64,000 bases of DNA from Quercus robur (Eukaryota; Streptophyta; Magnoliopsida; Fagales; Fagaceae), in NCBI RefSeq assembly GCF_932294415.1, contig NC_065535.1:6809501-6873500 (forward strand), given 5' to 3'. A model generated the notes under the pieces. The model was not told the DNA's origin, ran no database searches, and saw only the letters and a list, made by a program, of their open reading frames with translations. Positions 45,994 through 56,899 of the stretch are shown one piece after another (positions within the stretch are counted from its first letter, which is position 1; every line of letters starts with the position of its first letter). A program made the translations under genes and the position numbers.

Positions 45994-46148
45994 CCACAAT
46001 ATTTTTACAACAAATTATAGGTGGTTAGTTGTTAATGGTTCAAATTTGAACCTAACACTAAGATTACTTTTTTGTTTCAACAATAACAACCAGTAACAAC
46101 CTACCACTTGAAATTTGTTGTAAAAATATTGTGAAAATATTGTAGACA
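45994..46148. mobile_element. Small foldback MITE (CACAATATTTTTACAAC type)
   Basis: Left CACAATATTTTTACAACAAATT and right AATTTGTTGTAAAAATATTGTG are nearly perfect inverted repeats, followed by another AAAATATTGTAGAC. Relatives occur near 7158, 9450 and 10085. Confidence 0.68.
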
Positions 46149-46164
46149 TATCATTCCTCTTGGA

Positions 46165-46350
46165 TCAAATAGAGGCAACTACAATAATGCAATCAGTTTT
46201 GCAAGCATCCAGGATGGCTTTAGGGGCTTCATGTTTATTACAACAAAAATGGCTTTTAAGCCTAACAGAAAGCTTGGCAGTAGCGTGGGCTGCAGAATTT
46301 AGCTTTCTCATGACCCAATTAATATGCTGAACATCTATGTTTAAAATCGA
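46165..46350 (-). pseudogene. LINE RNase H fragment, minus strand
   Basis: Minus-strand reading gives WVMRKLNSAAHATAKLSVR and later APKAILDACKTDCI, the last RNase H helix and tail of plant LINEs. It is short and without neighbouring motifs. Confidence 0.5.
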
Positions 46351-47083
46351 GTCATTTTTCTTTTCCCTGTAGGCATATACTTTAATCTATGCCATCCTCG
46401 TTTATATTTCAGATGGAAAGGTAGTGATGAAGTACATATTGGGTCACTGGGCTTTTCAGCAACATTTGATTGGACCCTGTTTCAATTGAAGATAATTTAT
46501 CACATTGACTTCCATCTCTTAATGTTTGCTTTGGTATATATCCATGCAAATCCATCTTGCAAGACAAAATATGAGACACATTAATATTCATCCATATTGT
46601 GCCATTTTATATATAACATATTAGCATCTGCATGGCCAAATTACCAAACATCAAACTATTCATTTTTTTTTCAATGGGTGAATATTACATTCAAATTTCA
46701 AAGTCTTCAATGGAAACGTTAATGACTATGTGAACCACAAACAAAAGGATAATAGTGATAATATATAGTTACAACAAGGATGAAAGAGAATTCGAAGCTT
46801 TTTTTTTTTTTTAGAATCAAAGAGAATTCGAAGCTTGATTCAGTAAAAGCCAAAAAATCACAAGTGATGCCTTAATTAATTAAGTAATCAAGGACATAAA
46901 TCACCAGTGGATAATTTTTTTTTTCTGTTACATAGGGTTATTATTATTATTATTATTATTATAGTGGATCCATCAAACAAAACAAAAAGGGGATCTTTAT
47001 TATAGAGCTTCCATGTGGGCTAGCTACTGAGAGAACCATACTAGCTTCTGGAATATGGTCGGGACGAAAGGCATTGAGAAACT
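46351..47083. other. 3' flank of the first YUC10-like gene
   Basis: No gene seen. It contains a repeated AGAGAATTCGAAGCTT (46790 and 46824) and a (TTA) microsatellite at about 46936-46962. Confidence 0.5.
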
Positions 47084-50000
47084 TTATTTTTGGCTAGTTA
47101 TAACCTTGTTGATGTCATTGGCTATGGCCTCGGCATCCATTGATACTCCAAAGAGTCCTCTCCTTGACAATCCAGCACAATATAGGCCCTTCTCTCCTTT
47201 CCAGTGGTTTGGCATTCTATTCTTTGGCATTCCATCACCATTAAGAGCATACTTATAGTCCTGCAAAAGATAATATTACACATTACTACAGGACCAAGTG
47301 CCCTTTTATAACACATTACTTAGTGCCCATCCTTCCCATTTTGATTTTGTTATACCTATTTAAGAAACCCAACTTTCTAAAAGAAAATTATCTAGGTTGT
47401 TTTTTGATACTTGAATTTAGATTTGAGTTTGAATTTTAAAGTGATGGATTTAAAATGCTTTAATTCCAAATTCATAAATATTTAAGCATGTTGGATTTAT
47501 AAAATTGTATAGGTTTAGAAGTTATTTCAAATTCAAAGATTTTACGATTTAAAGTCTCTGGTAAATTTGTCAAATTCAAATTCTTGACTATTTGTAAACT
47601 ATTCAAACAAGATATTTAGATTTTAATATATTATCCAATCCAAATCCGTGTGCCTAAATCTATCATCCAAACATGCCATTATGCATTTTTTTTTTTATAT
47701 AAAAATTGCAAGTTTCCAAAACTATTTTAATTATAACTTCTTCTTTTTTTTTTGAGAGAATTTTAATTTTAACTTTAGTGTAAGAAGAATGTTGTCTTTT
47801 TAAATATATAAAGTGAAGGGTATGTAATGAACTTTATTTATTAACTTTTCAAAGATCTTCATTTTGGGACTTCCTAAAATGGAATAAATATTGCTCAACA
47901 ATATGGGACAATATGAGACAGGGAATATCATAATAATAATAATAATAAAACCTTTAGCCATTTATTTGCTGCGCTTTTATAGCCAGTGGCCAAAACAATG
48001 GCATCGAAATTCTTTTCTGTGCCATTTTTGAACTTCACATTATTCTTTTCAATGTTCAAAATCTCCGAGACAACCTGCAGTAAACAAAGAAAGGAAATTT
48101 TCATATTAGATGTCATGTGAACTATGTCTTGTAATCTGGAGAAAACTCAGGCACTTAATTTCTTGATTAAATAAAAATAGTAGTAACAAATTTCATTTAT
48201 TTATTTTGCTTGTGAACGTGTTCCGCAAATGTTAAAAAGGAGTCAGGAGAAAAAAAAACATTTCTGATTCTTATATTTTTATTTTTTCAGAATAAACTTC
48301 TTTTTTTCTTCTTTTTATTTTTTTTTTTTGAGAAGAAAACCTGATTTTTAACTTGGTTATTAAGTTTTCACAATTTCTATTTTAGTGTTTATATTTTTTA
48401 AGTTACTATTATTTTGATCCCTAACATATTCTCATATTTAGAAAATTTTATTTTTAAAATAGCCGTGCAATTCATTAGCCACATACGAATTATTATTCAT
48501 AAGTAAAATAAGGGTCAAGACCAAAATGATAGCAAGTTTAATAATATAATGACAAAAACAAAATATATAAAAAATATTGTCAAAAAATATATAGGAACAA
48601 AAAATGTGTTTTGCCTTAATTTAAAACATAATTTTAATTATGAGAAGTTACCTCTATCCCTCCATTTTGAATCTTTCCTATGGTTCCAACATCGATAACC
48701 GGAGATCTTCCTGTTACATTTTTATGAGTGAATGGACCTCTCAGTGGTCTGTAAATCCCATACTTAGTCAAATCACCATATTTGAGTCTTGCAAGCATTG
48801 TGATTAGAGTATCCACCATGTAAACTGGGAGATAATTCAACAAAGACATTCCCCGATGCACCAATTCTTTGGTCAACACATGAAACTACAATCAAACACA
48901 TTAGTATATAGTGAGTTAACTATTAACAAACTATTAAAGGAAGAAGTATATATGGCTTTAAACATGTTTGGAGCTGTATTGCTCCAACCTAGATTTGGCG
49001 ATTAAATTAGATATCATTTATATGTAATTTTAGTTACATGATTTTTTTAAAATAATTTATGTGAATTGTTTAAATAATACACATAAATAGTTTTATAAAC
49101 TATTACACAATAGATTAGAAAATATAATTCCAAACGTATTTGGAACTAAACATTTTTCAAAATTATACATATTAGATTTTTATGATGCCAACCGAATCCA
49201 ATTCTACGAATTCCATGTGCCAAGAGTTGAGAAAAAAATAATGGATTGTTGTTGTTGTTATTATTATTATTATTATTATAATTATTATCAGGTTCAAGTA
49301 TATATATAAAATCAATAAGTAAATATTATCAGGTTCAAGTTTATTTCAAAAGTTTTTTTTTAAAAATAAATAATGTTTTTATAAAAAATATTTACTTATA
49401 TATTTCTAGGATGTCTCCTCAATATTATTTGGTTCAATGAACTATTATGGTTTAAGAGTAATTAGAGGTCTCATAGAAAAAGAATAGTTAGAGGAAAAAT
49501 GAAGTACATTAATAATTTATAAACTTTTTTATTTTTTATGAAATACATTAAATATATTATAAATTCTTATACGAATATGTATTATTTTTTTGTGTTCTAC
49601 CAATCACAACTTGTCGTGTGTTTATTTATTTATTTATTTTCATTTTAAATTTTGGTTATTTTATAAGGAAAGTAAAACAAATATATAACAAGTTGTGACT
49701 GTTGGAGAGAGAGAGAGAATATACATGCAAGTTAATACGTACACAATAAGAAAAGTGAATCTTACCGGACTTCTAATAACAATTGAAGTGCGAGCTCCAT
49801 GGTCTGTAAGGTCATAGGCAATCTCCATTCCAGAATTACCACATCCAATTACCAAAACATCCTTAGATTTATATCTTGAACCTGATTTGAAATGGTTGGA
49901 ATGGACAATCTCACCTGGAAAACTTGACAACCCTTTAATATCAGGAATATAACCCTCATTATTCTCACCACTAGCAACCACTAAGAACTCAGCATGGTAA

Positions 50001-51395
50001 ACTTCCACATTTCCTTCTAATTTGTTCTTAGCTTCAATTCTCCATTTCTTTCCAGCTTCAACCAAAGAAGCCGATTCGACAGTCCTATGGTAGAGAGGGT
50101 TTATATTAAATTGTGAGACATAATCATCCACATATTTAAGAAAAAAATCTTTGGGCATGAAGGTAGGTGCATCAGGAGGGAGAGGCTTATGTGGCAAGAA
50201 ACAAAATTCTTTTGCTAAATGGAGACCTAATCGATCATAGGTTCTTTTCTTCCAAAGAGAAGCATAACAATCTTCTCTTTCAAGGATCAAATGCGGGATC
50301 GAGTGGTGAGTTAAGCATGCTGAAGTTGCAAGACCAGAAGGCCCAGCTCCTACGATCAACACTTTTGTTTCCATGGTAATCACTAATTCAACAATTCGAT
50401 CACAAGGTCGAATGTATATGATTTTTACTTTTGCTTTAATTTTCTAAGTACTTCCAAAGTGTAGTGATGGATATTCTTTTCATGTTTGATTTTATAAATA
50501 AATCAAAACTTATCTCATTAATGACAATATCTGTACAATTCTGTCTCTGGTTCTCTTGGATTTTGATTTCCATAACTGTAAATCATGATGTATATCCGTG
50601 CATGTATGCTACCCCAGAGACTACATGCAAACTATGCAACAACTCTAATTTAATTTATTGGCTCTCTCGTTAAGGAAGGACTGACTGGACTGTAACTTAT
50701 ACTTACCAAAACAAGATATAAGCTTTGTTCATGCATGGAAAAAGAAAACAGTGGGCTAGCTCTTGACCTAGAAACAAATGAGTGCAAACAAAAACCTTCT
50801 AATCATGGTACTAGTTAATAAAATCTTACAATTCTGAGTTGTTTTACAGATTTACACATTCGAGATAGTTAAATATAATATTCCAAGATAGAGAGAGTTA
50901 TAAATAGTATAACAGGTCTATTCTCATAAATTGTTAAAAAAGAAAATTATCTCTTCCTTTTGATTTCTAAACTTACTGCCCTCACTTTTTCATAAATAGA
51001 TAACTAGCTAACTCAAAATATTTTTAATCTGTCCAACACCTCATAATTATGAGTTTATTAACTATTGTCGTAATATTTGACTCTTTGAAGGTTCGAATTG
51101 ATCCTACTTCCTAGGATACGTACTCAGTCTTTAGGTTAGTTGTTACATTGCTAATTTGGTATGCATAACAAACGATACTTTCTCCGCATTGAAGGAGGCA
51201 ATAACATGAATCATATATAAATCTAGCACATCTGACAGTAGAATTAATCTAGATTATATGCAATATTATACTTGCATATTTGTTATTAGGTGAAATTGAT
51301 TACAATAAGTTCTAATTAATTCAACTAGTAAAGTATTTGATGGTGCAATTTTTTTTTTTTTTTTTTGGTTTTTTGAGAAAGATCTTATGGTGAAA
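47080..51395. repeat. Segmental duplication, unit 1
   Basis: About 4.3 kb that matches 56896-62968 once the 1.86-kb LTR and a small MITE there are set aside. Homology starts a few bases before the YUC stop codon (TATTTTTGGCTAGTTATAACC against TATTTTTCGCTAGTTATGACC) and ends after a SINE-like head near 51313-51352. Confidence 0.85.
47084..50374 (-). CDS. YUC10: YUCCA flavin monooxygenase, YUC10-like, copy 1
   Basis: Predicted 380-residue enzyme that converts indole-3-pyruvate to the auxin IAA using FAD, NADPH and oxygen. Exons on the minus strand: 50374-49766, 48885-48652, 48074-47952, 47260-47084. All are phase 0 with GT-AG introns. The start is METKVLIV, because upstream in-frame sequence has no ATG. 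Motifs: FAD site GAGPSG (9-14), FMO signature FPGEIVHSNHF (152-162), NADPH site GCGNSG (177-182), ATGY (310-313) and the end ITSQK. Length and motifs are those of the YUC10/YUC11 group, which lacks an N-terminal extension. No break is seen. About 16 residues differ from copy 2 by my count. Intron 3 begins right at an ATT microsatellite. Confidence 0.92.
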
Positions 51396-51411
51396 CTAAT
51401 TATTCATAATT
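50375..51411 (-). promoter_or_regulatory. Upstream region of YUC10-like copy 1
   Basis: About 1 kb that is well conserved with the region upstream of copy 2. Shared CATGCATG-like motifs occur near 50595 and 50733. At 51313-51352 the head of a tRNA-like SINE (TTCAACTAGTAAAGTATTTG) appears, also present in copy 2. Confidence 0.4.
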
Positions 51412-51416
51412 GTTAT

Positions 51417-52217
51417 TGTAGGAGCCCAAAAACGTAAAGTCCACTTAGAATAGTGGAGTCAGATTCTTTGGGCCCAGTACAATTAATTTTTTAGAGCATA
51501 GGCTTGCAAGGTTAACTTTGACACATGGTTATGGTCCAGTTAGAGGGCTAATATAATTAGAATTTTAAAGATAACAAAAGAGATACAGTGATGAAGGAAC
51601 AACAATCCCTGGGGTCTGGCCGGCCAAGAATGTACTAATCAAAAAAAAAAAAAAAAAAAAAGCTTAAGAGTTTTATACAAAGTCCTGTTCTTCAGTTTAT
51701 ATTTCTCTCGGTTCAGTATTTTTCTCTCATCCCCCATTTTTGGTGGTATTACTCTTCTTTATATAGGTCTTGGGATTGCATCCTAGCCCTCCACTTGTAC
51801 AGCCAGGGTTTTTCCTTTGGATGCTTGTCCCATCAGAGTTGTGCTGGAGGTGGTAAACTGTACTACAAGCTGTGAGTTCACTATTCAGGGGTCACTCCTT
51901 TATTAATATGGCCATCTGAGTTGTTACAATGTATTAAATGCAAAGGTGATAGTTACTTTATTAAGATATTTTCTTTCTTCTTTGTTTCCTTGTCTCTTCC
52001 TCTCTTGGTTTCTTGTCTCATAGTGTTGTGGGCCTGCCTGGGAATTCCCGAGGGATGTTTGCTCCTCGGACTCCTTAGAGGATTGGCTTCTTTAAATTTT
52101 CTTCCTCAGGCTCCAGTCCTTGGGTCGAGCCAAGATCTAACGTGTGTGTGGCTCCTTTTTTCCTCCTTGGGCTAGGCCCACAGTTTCTAACTTGTACTCG
52201 ATTACTTCACTCCTACA
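51417..52217. mobile_element. Solo LTR, about 0.8 kb
   Basis: Starts TGTAGGAGCCC and ends CACTCCTACA, flanked by GTTAT at 51412-51416 and 52218-52222. A TATA-like TTTATATAG is at about 51757 on the plus strand. The TGTAGG/CCTACA termini link it to the LTRs at 36332 and 55563. No coding sequence. Confidence 0.87.
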
Positions 52218-52379
52218 GTTATAGTTATATCATGTAACAATCACTAACAGGTTAACCACCGTGTGTGTGGCTCCTTTTTTCCTCCTCGGGCTAGGGTCAC
52301 AGTTTCTAACTCGTACTCGATTCCTTCACTCCAACAGTTATAGTTATATCATGTAACAGTTACTAATAGGTTAATCACT
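52141..52379. repeat. Tandem duplication across the LTR end
   Basis: Units of about 119 bp, 52141-52259 and 52260-52379, each run from GTGTGTGTGGCTCC through the LTR end and the GTTAT target site into host flank ending in GGTTAAYCAC. The duplication is therefore younger than the LTR insertion. Confidence 0.85.
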
Positions 52380-52538
52380 GCGCACCTTTGGTGCGATGGT
52401 TAGTACTCTACAAGTATAAGTACTTGTGGAATGAGGGGTTAAGGGTTGGGGTTCAAGTCTCCAAGAATGAGTTTTACACACATATAAACTAAAATTAAGT
52501 TACACTAGAATTTTTATCTTTGTTAAAAAAGAAAAAAA
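52380..52538 (+). mobile_element. tRNA-derived SINE
   Basis: Head GCGCACCTTTGGTGCGATGGTTAGT with a decayed A box, then GGGGTTCAAGTCTCC matching a pol III B box about 55 bases later. A body with TTTTTATCTTTGTT and a short A-rich end follow. It differs in sequence from the SINEs at 14455 and 21442. Confidence 0.72.
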
Positions 52539-53065
52539 GTTAAACTTGGATAATTGGGTCTATCTAATACAAAATTCTATCTATTCTAGCTTTTCTTTTT
52601 TATTTGTTAATCTTTGTTATATCAATTCTATGGTTAATGGTGAAGACATAATTTTTTTTTTCCAAGAGGACCAATAAAATATATATATATATATATATAA
52701 TACAATAAAAAAATTGCAAGAGAGAGGAGGGGATTTTTTTTTATTATTATTTATTTATAAAAATCCAGGGACCATGCCACACCTCCCTATGCCAGTGTCT
52801 ACACTCTACAAAATGGGGTAAGTGAGTTGTTAGGGGTACCTGCGTTGTTATCCTGGTTAAGCATATCATACTATATTATATTATATTATATATATATATA
52901 TATATTTATATATATCATGATAAAGGTTTATAAAAGTCAAAGTTGTGCCAAATGGTTGCCATGTTTAATTGCCAAAAGATTATGCCAAATTGAAGCAATT
53001 TTTTTTTTAATATAAAAAAATAGAAACAATATCTACTGTTTTCTTAATTCTACAGATAGACACAA
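52539..53065. other. Intergenic, TA microsatellites
   Basis: Runs of TA near 52680-52700 and 52873-52905. No gene seen. Confidence 0.5.
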
Positions 53066-53069
53066 ACCA

Positions 53070-53682
53070 GGGATAGACCCAGGGGGCCTAAGGGGCCCGG
53101 ACCCCCAGCCTAAAGAAAAAAAAAAGAAAATAAATTTTGGGCCCCCAGCTCAAAGAAAAAAAAAATATTGGTTATATTTTTTTATTTCTAGAGTTGTGCC
53201 TCTCTCTTTCAAAAATTTAGTCCTGCTCCGCTTTTAATTAGTATAGCCCAACTAGCAACTATTCAACTCAAAAACTTAACAAAAACAAAATTGCAATATA
53301 GAAAATAAAAAATCTTAGTCAACCTAGTATTAGAGTACTAGCATTTGGTGTTCTAAATGCTAAATATTTAGTATTTAGATTTTGAAACACTAAATACCAA
53401 AAACACTACTGTACGAAACATTTCAAATGTTATATTAAAGTAGCAAAAGTAATTTTTGATTCTTGAAAATAAATTTATTTTGCAATAGTTGATGCTCTTA
53501 AGAAACAATATTATTTTGTGTATTTTTGTCGTTATTAGTAGGTGATTACATCTTAATGTATTAAAAAATAATTATTTTATGTATTTATCTTGGTTGATAG
53601 TTTGTTAATACGATATGAATACTTTTTTTATTTTTATTACTTCGGCCCCCTAGTTTGAAATCCTAAGTCTGCCCCTAACACA
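53070..53682. mobile_element. Non-autonomous DNA element with GGGGGCC-type termini
   Basis: The left part GGGATAGACCCAGGGGGCCTAAG is inverted at the right as GGCCCCCTAGTTTGAAATCCTAAGTCTGCCCC. Around 610 bp, AT-rich inside, no ORF. GGGCCC-rich subterminal repeats (CCCCCAGCCTAAAGAAAA and CCCCCAGCTCAAAGAAAA) are in tandem near 53103 and 53142. Superfamily not assigned. Confidence 0.52.
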
Positions 53683-53689
53683 AACGCTT

Positions 53690-54694
53690 AATTATTGATA
53701 TCAACTTTTTTTTTTTTTTTTTTCCCCTCACTAGTTCACTTATTTTTATTAGACAAAGGAATATTTGCCGTAAATGCTTCATTCTTCTTTTCCTGACGTA
53801 CAACTTGTGTCCTACATTATATGATTGTATCAAACCAATGGATATCTTCACCTTGTTTCACCTTTTGCTATATGGTGTATATCTATCCAGTTTGACTCTA
53901 GAACAGGCAAAATATATATATAGACAATCATGTTTGACCATCTATAATCTTAAAATATCTAAAAGTATAATCTAAAGGAGCGGCTCTAAGAATTTTTTTA
54001 AAACTAGTTACTAAGAAATTTAAATTATATAAAATTTAATAAAGAGACAACTTGAATATATCAACATCACCAAAAAAACACACACACACACATACAAATA
54101 CATGAAATATTACAATTTTTTTGTACTAGTAAAGAAAAAAAAAAAGACTAATAAGAGATAAAGTGGAAATTGAAAATGTTGATATGAGAATAGTAAAGTG
54201 ACTTTATAATTAGTAACAGCTTACTAATAATTTGGTTCAATGAGCTATTATGGTTTAAGAGATAAAATGGAAATTGAAAATGCTGATATGAGAATAATAA
54301 AGTGACTTTATAATTTGTAACAGCTTACTACATAAGATTTATTATGAAAATATTGTGGATGTAGCAATACTATTATTTTTGTTGAATTCAAATTCTTGTG
54401 ATTCTCATGTCATGTTGTTTAACATTTTTATTAAGGTGGTCAAAATAAGTTAATATAATATGTAATATATTTTTTTGTAAGTATATATATACATTTTTTT
54501 CAAGTCAGAGTGGTCACTGAACAGATTAATTTAAACTAATTATTTTTTTTGCTAACTATAAAAAAAAAAAAAAAAAATTGCAAGTGAGGGTGGTCTTGTG
54601 ATCACTCTCAGTCCCTCACATACAAGTGAAGCTGCCACTGTAAAGAAGTACACTATACATACCAACCTCCATTTGAAGTGCAAAATTTTCCAAC
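53690..54694. other. Intergenic with a local duplication
   Basis: Two diverged copies of GGAAATTGAAAATGYTGATATGAGAATARTAAAGTGACTTTATAA lie at about 54163-54210 and 54268-54315, separated by ATTTGGTTCAATGAGCTATTATGG. That spacer phrase is also found at about 49428. No gene seen. Confidence 0.5.
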
Positions 54695-55026
54695 GGCCAA
54701 AATGGGCATTTTTCCCTATCGCTCAAAAGATGTAGCAAAATGCTCCTGTTCTGAAATTATCTAGCAAAATGCTATTGTTTTAAAACTCGATTTTTAGAAA
54801 ATTGAGTTATTTGGAAAAATTCACATGGAACTCGAGTTCCATAATTTTTTTTTTTTTTTTAAAGTTTGATTGCCTATAACTTGATTTTCTAAAAATCGAG
54901 TTTCAATGTAAAACTCGATTTTTAGAAAATCGAGTGTCAAAACAGGGGTATTTTCCTAGATAATTTTAGAACATGAACATTTTGCTACATCTTTTGGGCA
55001 AAAGGGGCAAAAGCCCATTTTTGCCA
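54695..55026. mobile_element. Long-stem foldback MITE, about 330 bp
   Basis: The outer half GGCCAAAATGGGC...CAAAAGATGTAGCAAAATG...ATTATCTAG at the left is inverted at the right. The core holds three short palindromes of the form ACTCGATTTTTAGAAAATCGAGT. A transcript would fold into a near-complete hairpin. Non-coding. Confidence 0.72.
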
Positions 55027-55557
55027 TTTTTCGACTCTGCTTTTAGCGAGAAAACATAATTAAAGTTGGCAACGGCTAAATCTCTCTCAAAGTCACTTTA
55101 TTTAAAATAAAAAATCCAAATTTATGATTAATTAGTTTTTAACTTTTTATAAGACTATTGATTTGCAATTACGCATGCTTACTATCAAACAAATAGAATT
55201 TCCTCAACCAATAAATAAATAAATAAAATCACAAAATAGAAATGCCACAACTATCATAACATACGCACGGTCATTTTTTGTTGGGATAAAGTGTTGAAGA
55301 CAAGCAAATTAAACGACACCGTGCATTTAAAACAAAGTGTTAGCTCAACAAAGCAAAACGCACAGTTTCATTAAAGGAAGCTTCAAACGCACCGATTTGT
55401 TTAAATGAAGCAACGGTCATTCATTACTAGCAAGCCGGTGTTGTATTGCTCAGTTATAAATTAGTTGCAGAAGGCAGGAATGTTTAGTTACTCTAATCCA
55501 ACTGTTCATCTCAACCAATTCCACCTTTCACGGATTAATTCCATATTTTCAGTAATT
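55027..55557. other. Intergenic, no gene recognised
   Basis: AT-rich DNA. Repeated phrases AAACGMAC / GAAGC near 55310-55410 may be LTR debris. Nothing firm. Confidence 0.35.
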
Positions 55558-55562
55558 GTAAT

Positions 55563-56367
55563 TGTAGGGGCAAAGGCCCACAGGCCCAAAAGTCATACAA
55601 TGGGCCTTGGGCCCCATATGGGATGATCAATCTTGTCCGAGGAGATGACGTGGATACCAAAAGAGGTCCCAGTCTAGTTCTCGTAGGCCTAAAGTCACGC
55701 AAAAGGCGGTCCGAGGAGAAATGTCTCCTCGGACGTAACAAATATGGTTCAAACATACACTCTGCCTGCTAGAAGGACCCATCCCAACGGGCATTAGTAA
55801 CAAGGATGAGTCTCACAGGCCTGTAGGAAGGAAGGAAGGAAGCGTAGGGTGTCCAAGGAGAGGCTGCAGTTGCCGCATTAAATACATTGCAGCTACTTTT
55901 TTGGCCGTATTAATGTGGAGAGGACCTGTGAACAGTGTTGCCTTGGCTACCACAAGTCACAGAAAGATGGGGGGGGATGTCCGATGGGACAGACACTCAA
56001 GTGAGGGTCCAGATGATCAACAAGTGTAAGGCCCTGATGACTTCAAGAAAACCATATAAGAAAGGGGAGTCCCTATGAAGAGGGGAGAGAAAAAAAGAAA
56101 AAAGAAAACTAGAACAGAAGAACAGTGAAAGAACCATAGTCTTTGAACAAGGACCTGTGTCCGCTCCTCACGCCTCCTCGGACTAAGAATCTATGGACAT
56201 GAAAGGGCTTTTTCTTACTTTCAATCGTTTTATGGCCCAACTTTAACTCGAATACACTTCGTTTAGGCCTAGTTCTATAGCCCACTCTCTATAAATTTAT
56301 TGTCTCAGCGCTCTTTGGACCAAAACCCCATACTTATTGGGCTTGGGCTCTGAATTGTGACCCTACA
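55563..56367. mobile_element. Solo LTR, about 0.8 kb
   Basis: Starts TGTAGGGGCAAAGG and ends GTGACCCTACA, flanked by GTAAT at 55558-55562 and 56368-56372. It holds a CATATAAG box at about 56053 on the plus strand and a hairpin CCGAGGAGA / TCTCCTCGG near 55712-55733, like the LTR at 36332. No coding capacity. Confidence 0.87.
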
Positions 56368-56372
56368 GTAAT

Positions 56373-56663
56373 TATTCTATTAAGATGGTTTTCTTGTATA
56401 AATACTGGCATAGTGTTCCTATTGTTAATTAAACGAAGATTAATCAAAATCCTTCTCTCTTTTTCGTATTGATATTGTTCTTTGAGTATTACTTCATATT
56501 GATGAATTATCACAGATTGTATTTTTGTCATAAAGAACCAAAGAGGAATTTAGTTATTTATCTGACAAGTCTTTCATAAGATGTGAACTTTTCTCCAATA
56601 TTTAAATAGAGTGTACTCTTTGTATGTACGTTGCAATAAGCTCAAATACTGTTGTTGTTTTTG

Positions 56664-56696
<33 letters not shown>

Positions 56697-56895
56697 AAAG
56701 GATATATGCTCGAATTTCGCTATTAAAACAAATTCAATCAATGTCTTAGATTAATAATAAAAACAATTATCATAAAATAGACGCCATACATTTAAATCTT
56801 ATTATCATTATCATAAAATAAATACAAAGCACTCTCAAATAAAAATAGGAGAAGTCGGGAAAGAAAATCATTAGTTGTTTCCTTGCGATAAATTG
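56373..56895. other. Spacer before the second YUC unit
   Basis: AT-rich with a T run at about 56660-56691. No homology to the flank of copy 1 and no gene seen. Confidence 0.5.
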
Positions 56896-56899
56896 AACT

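Noticed and set aside
47055..47258. Plus-strand open frame over the last exon of YUC10-like copy 1
   Set aside because: It is the antisense shadow of exon 4, whose minus-strand reading gives a conserved YUC C-terminus in both copies.
52380..52460. Functional tRNA gene
   Set aside because: The A box is decayed and no cloverleaf with anticodon arm can be drawn. The tail and A-rich end fit a SINE.
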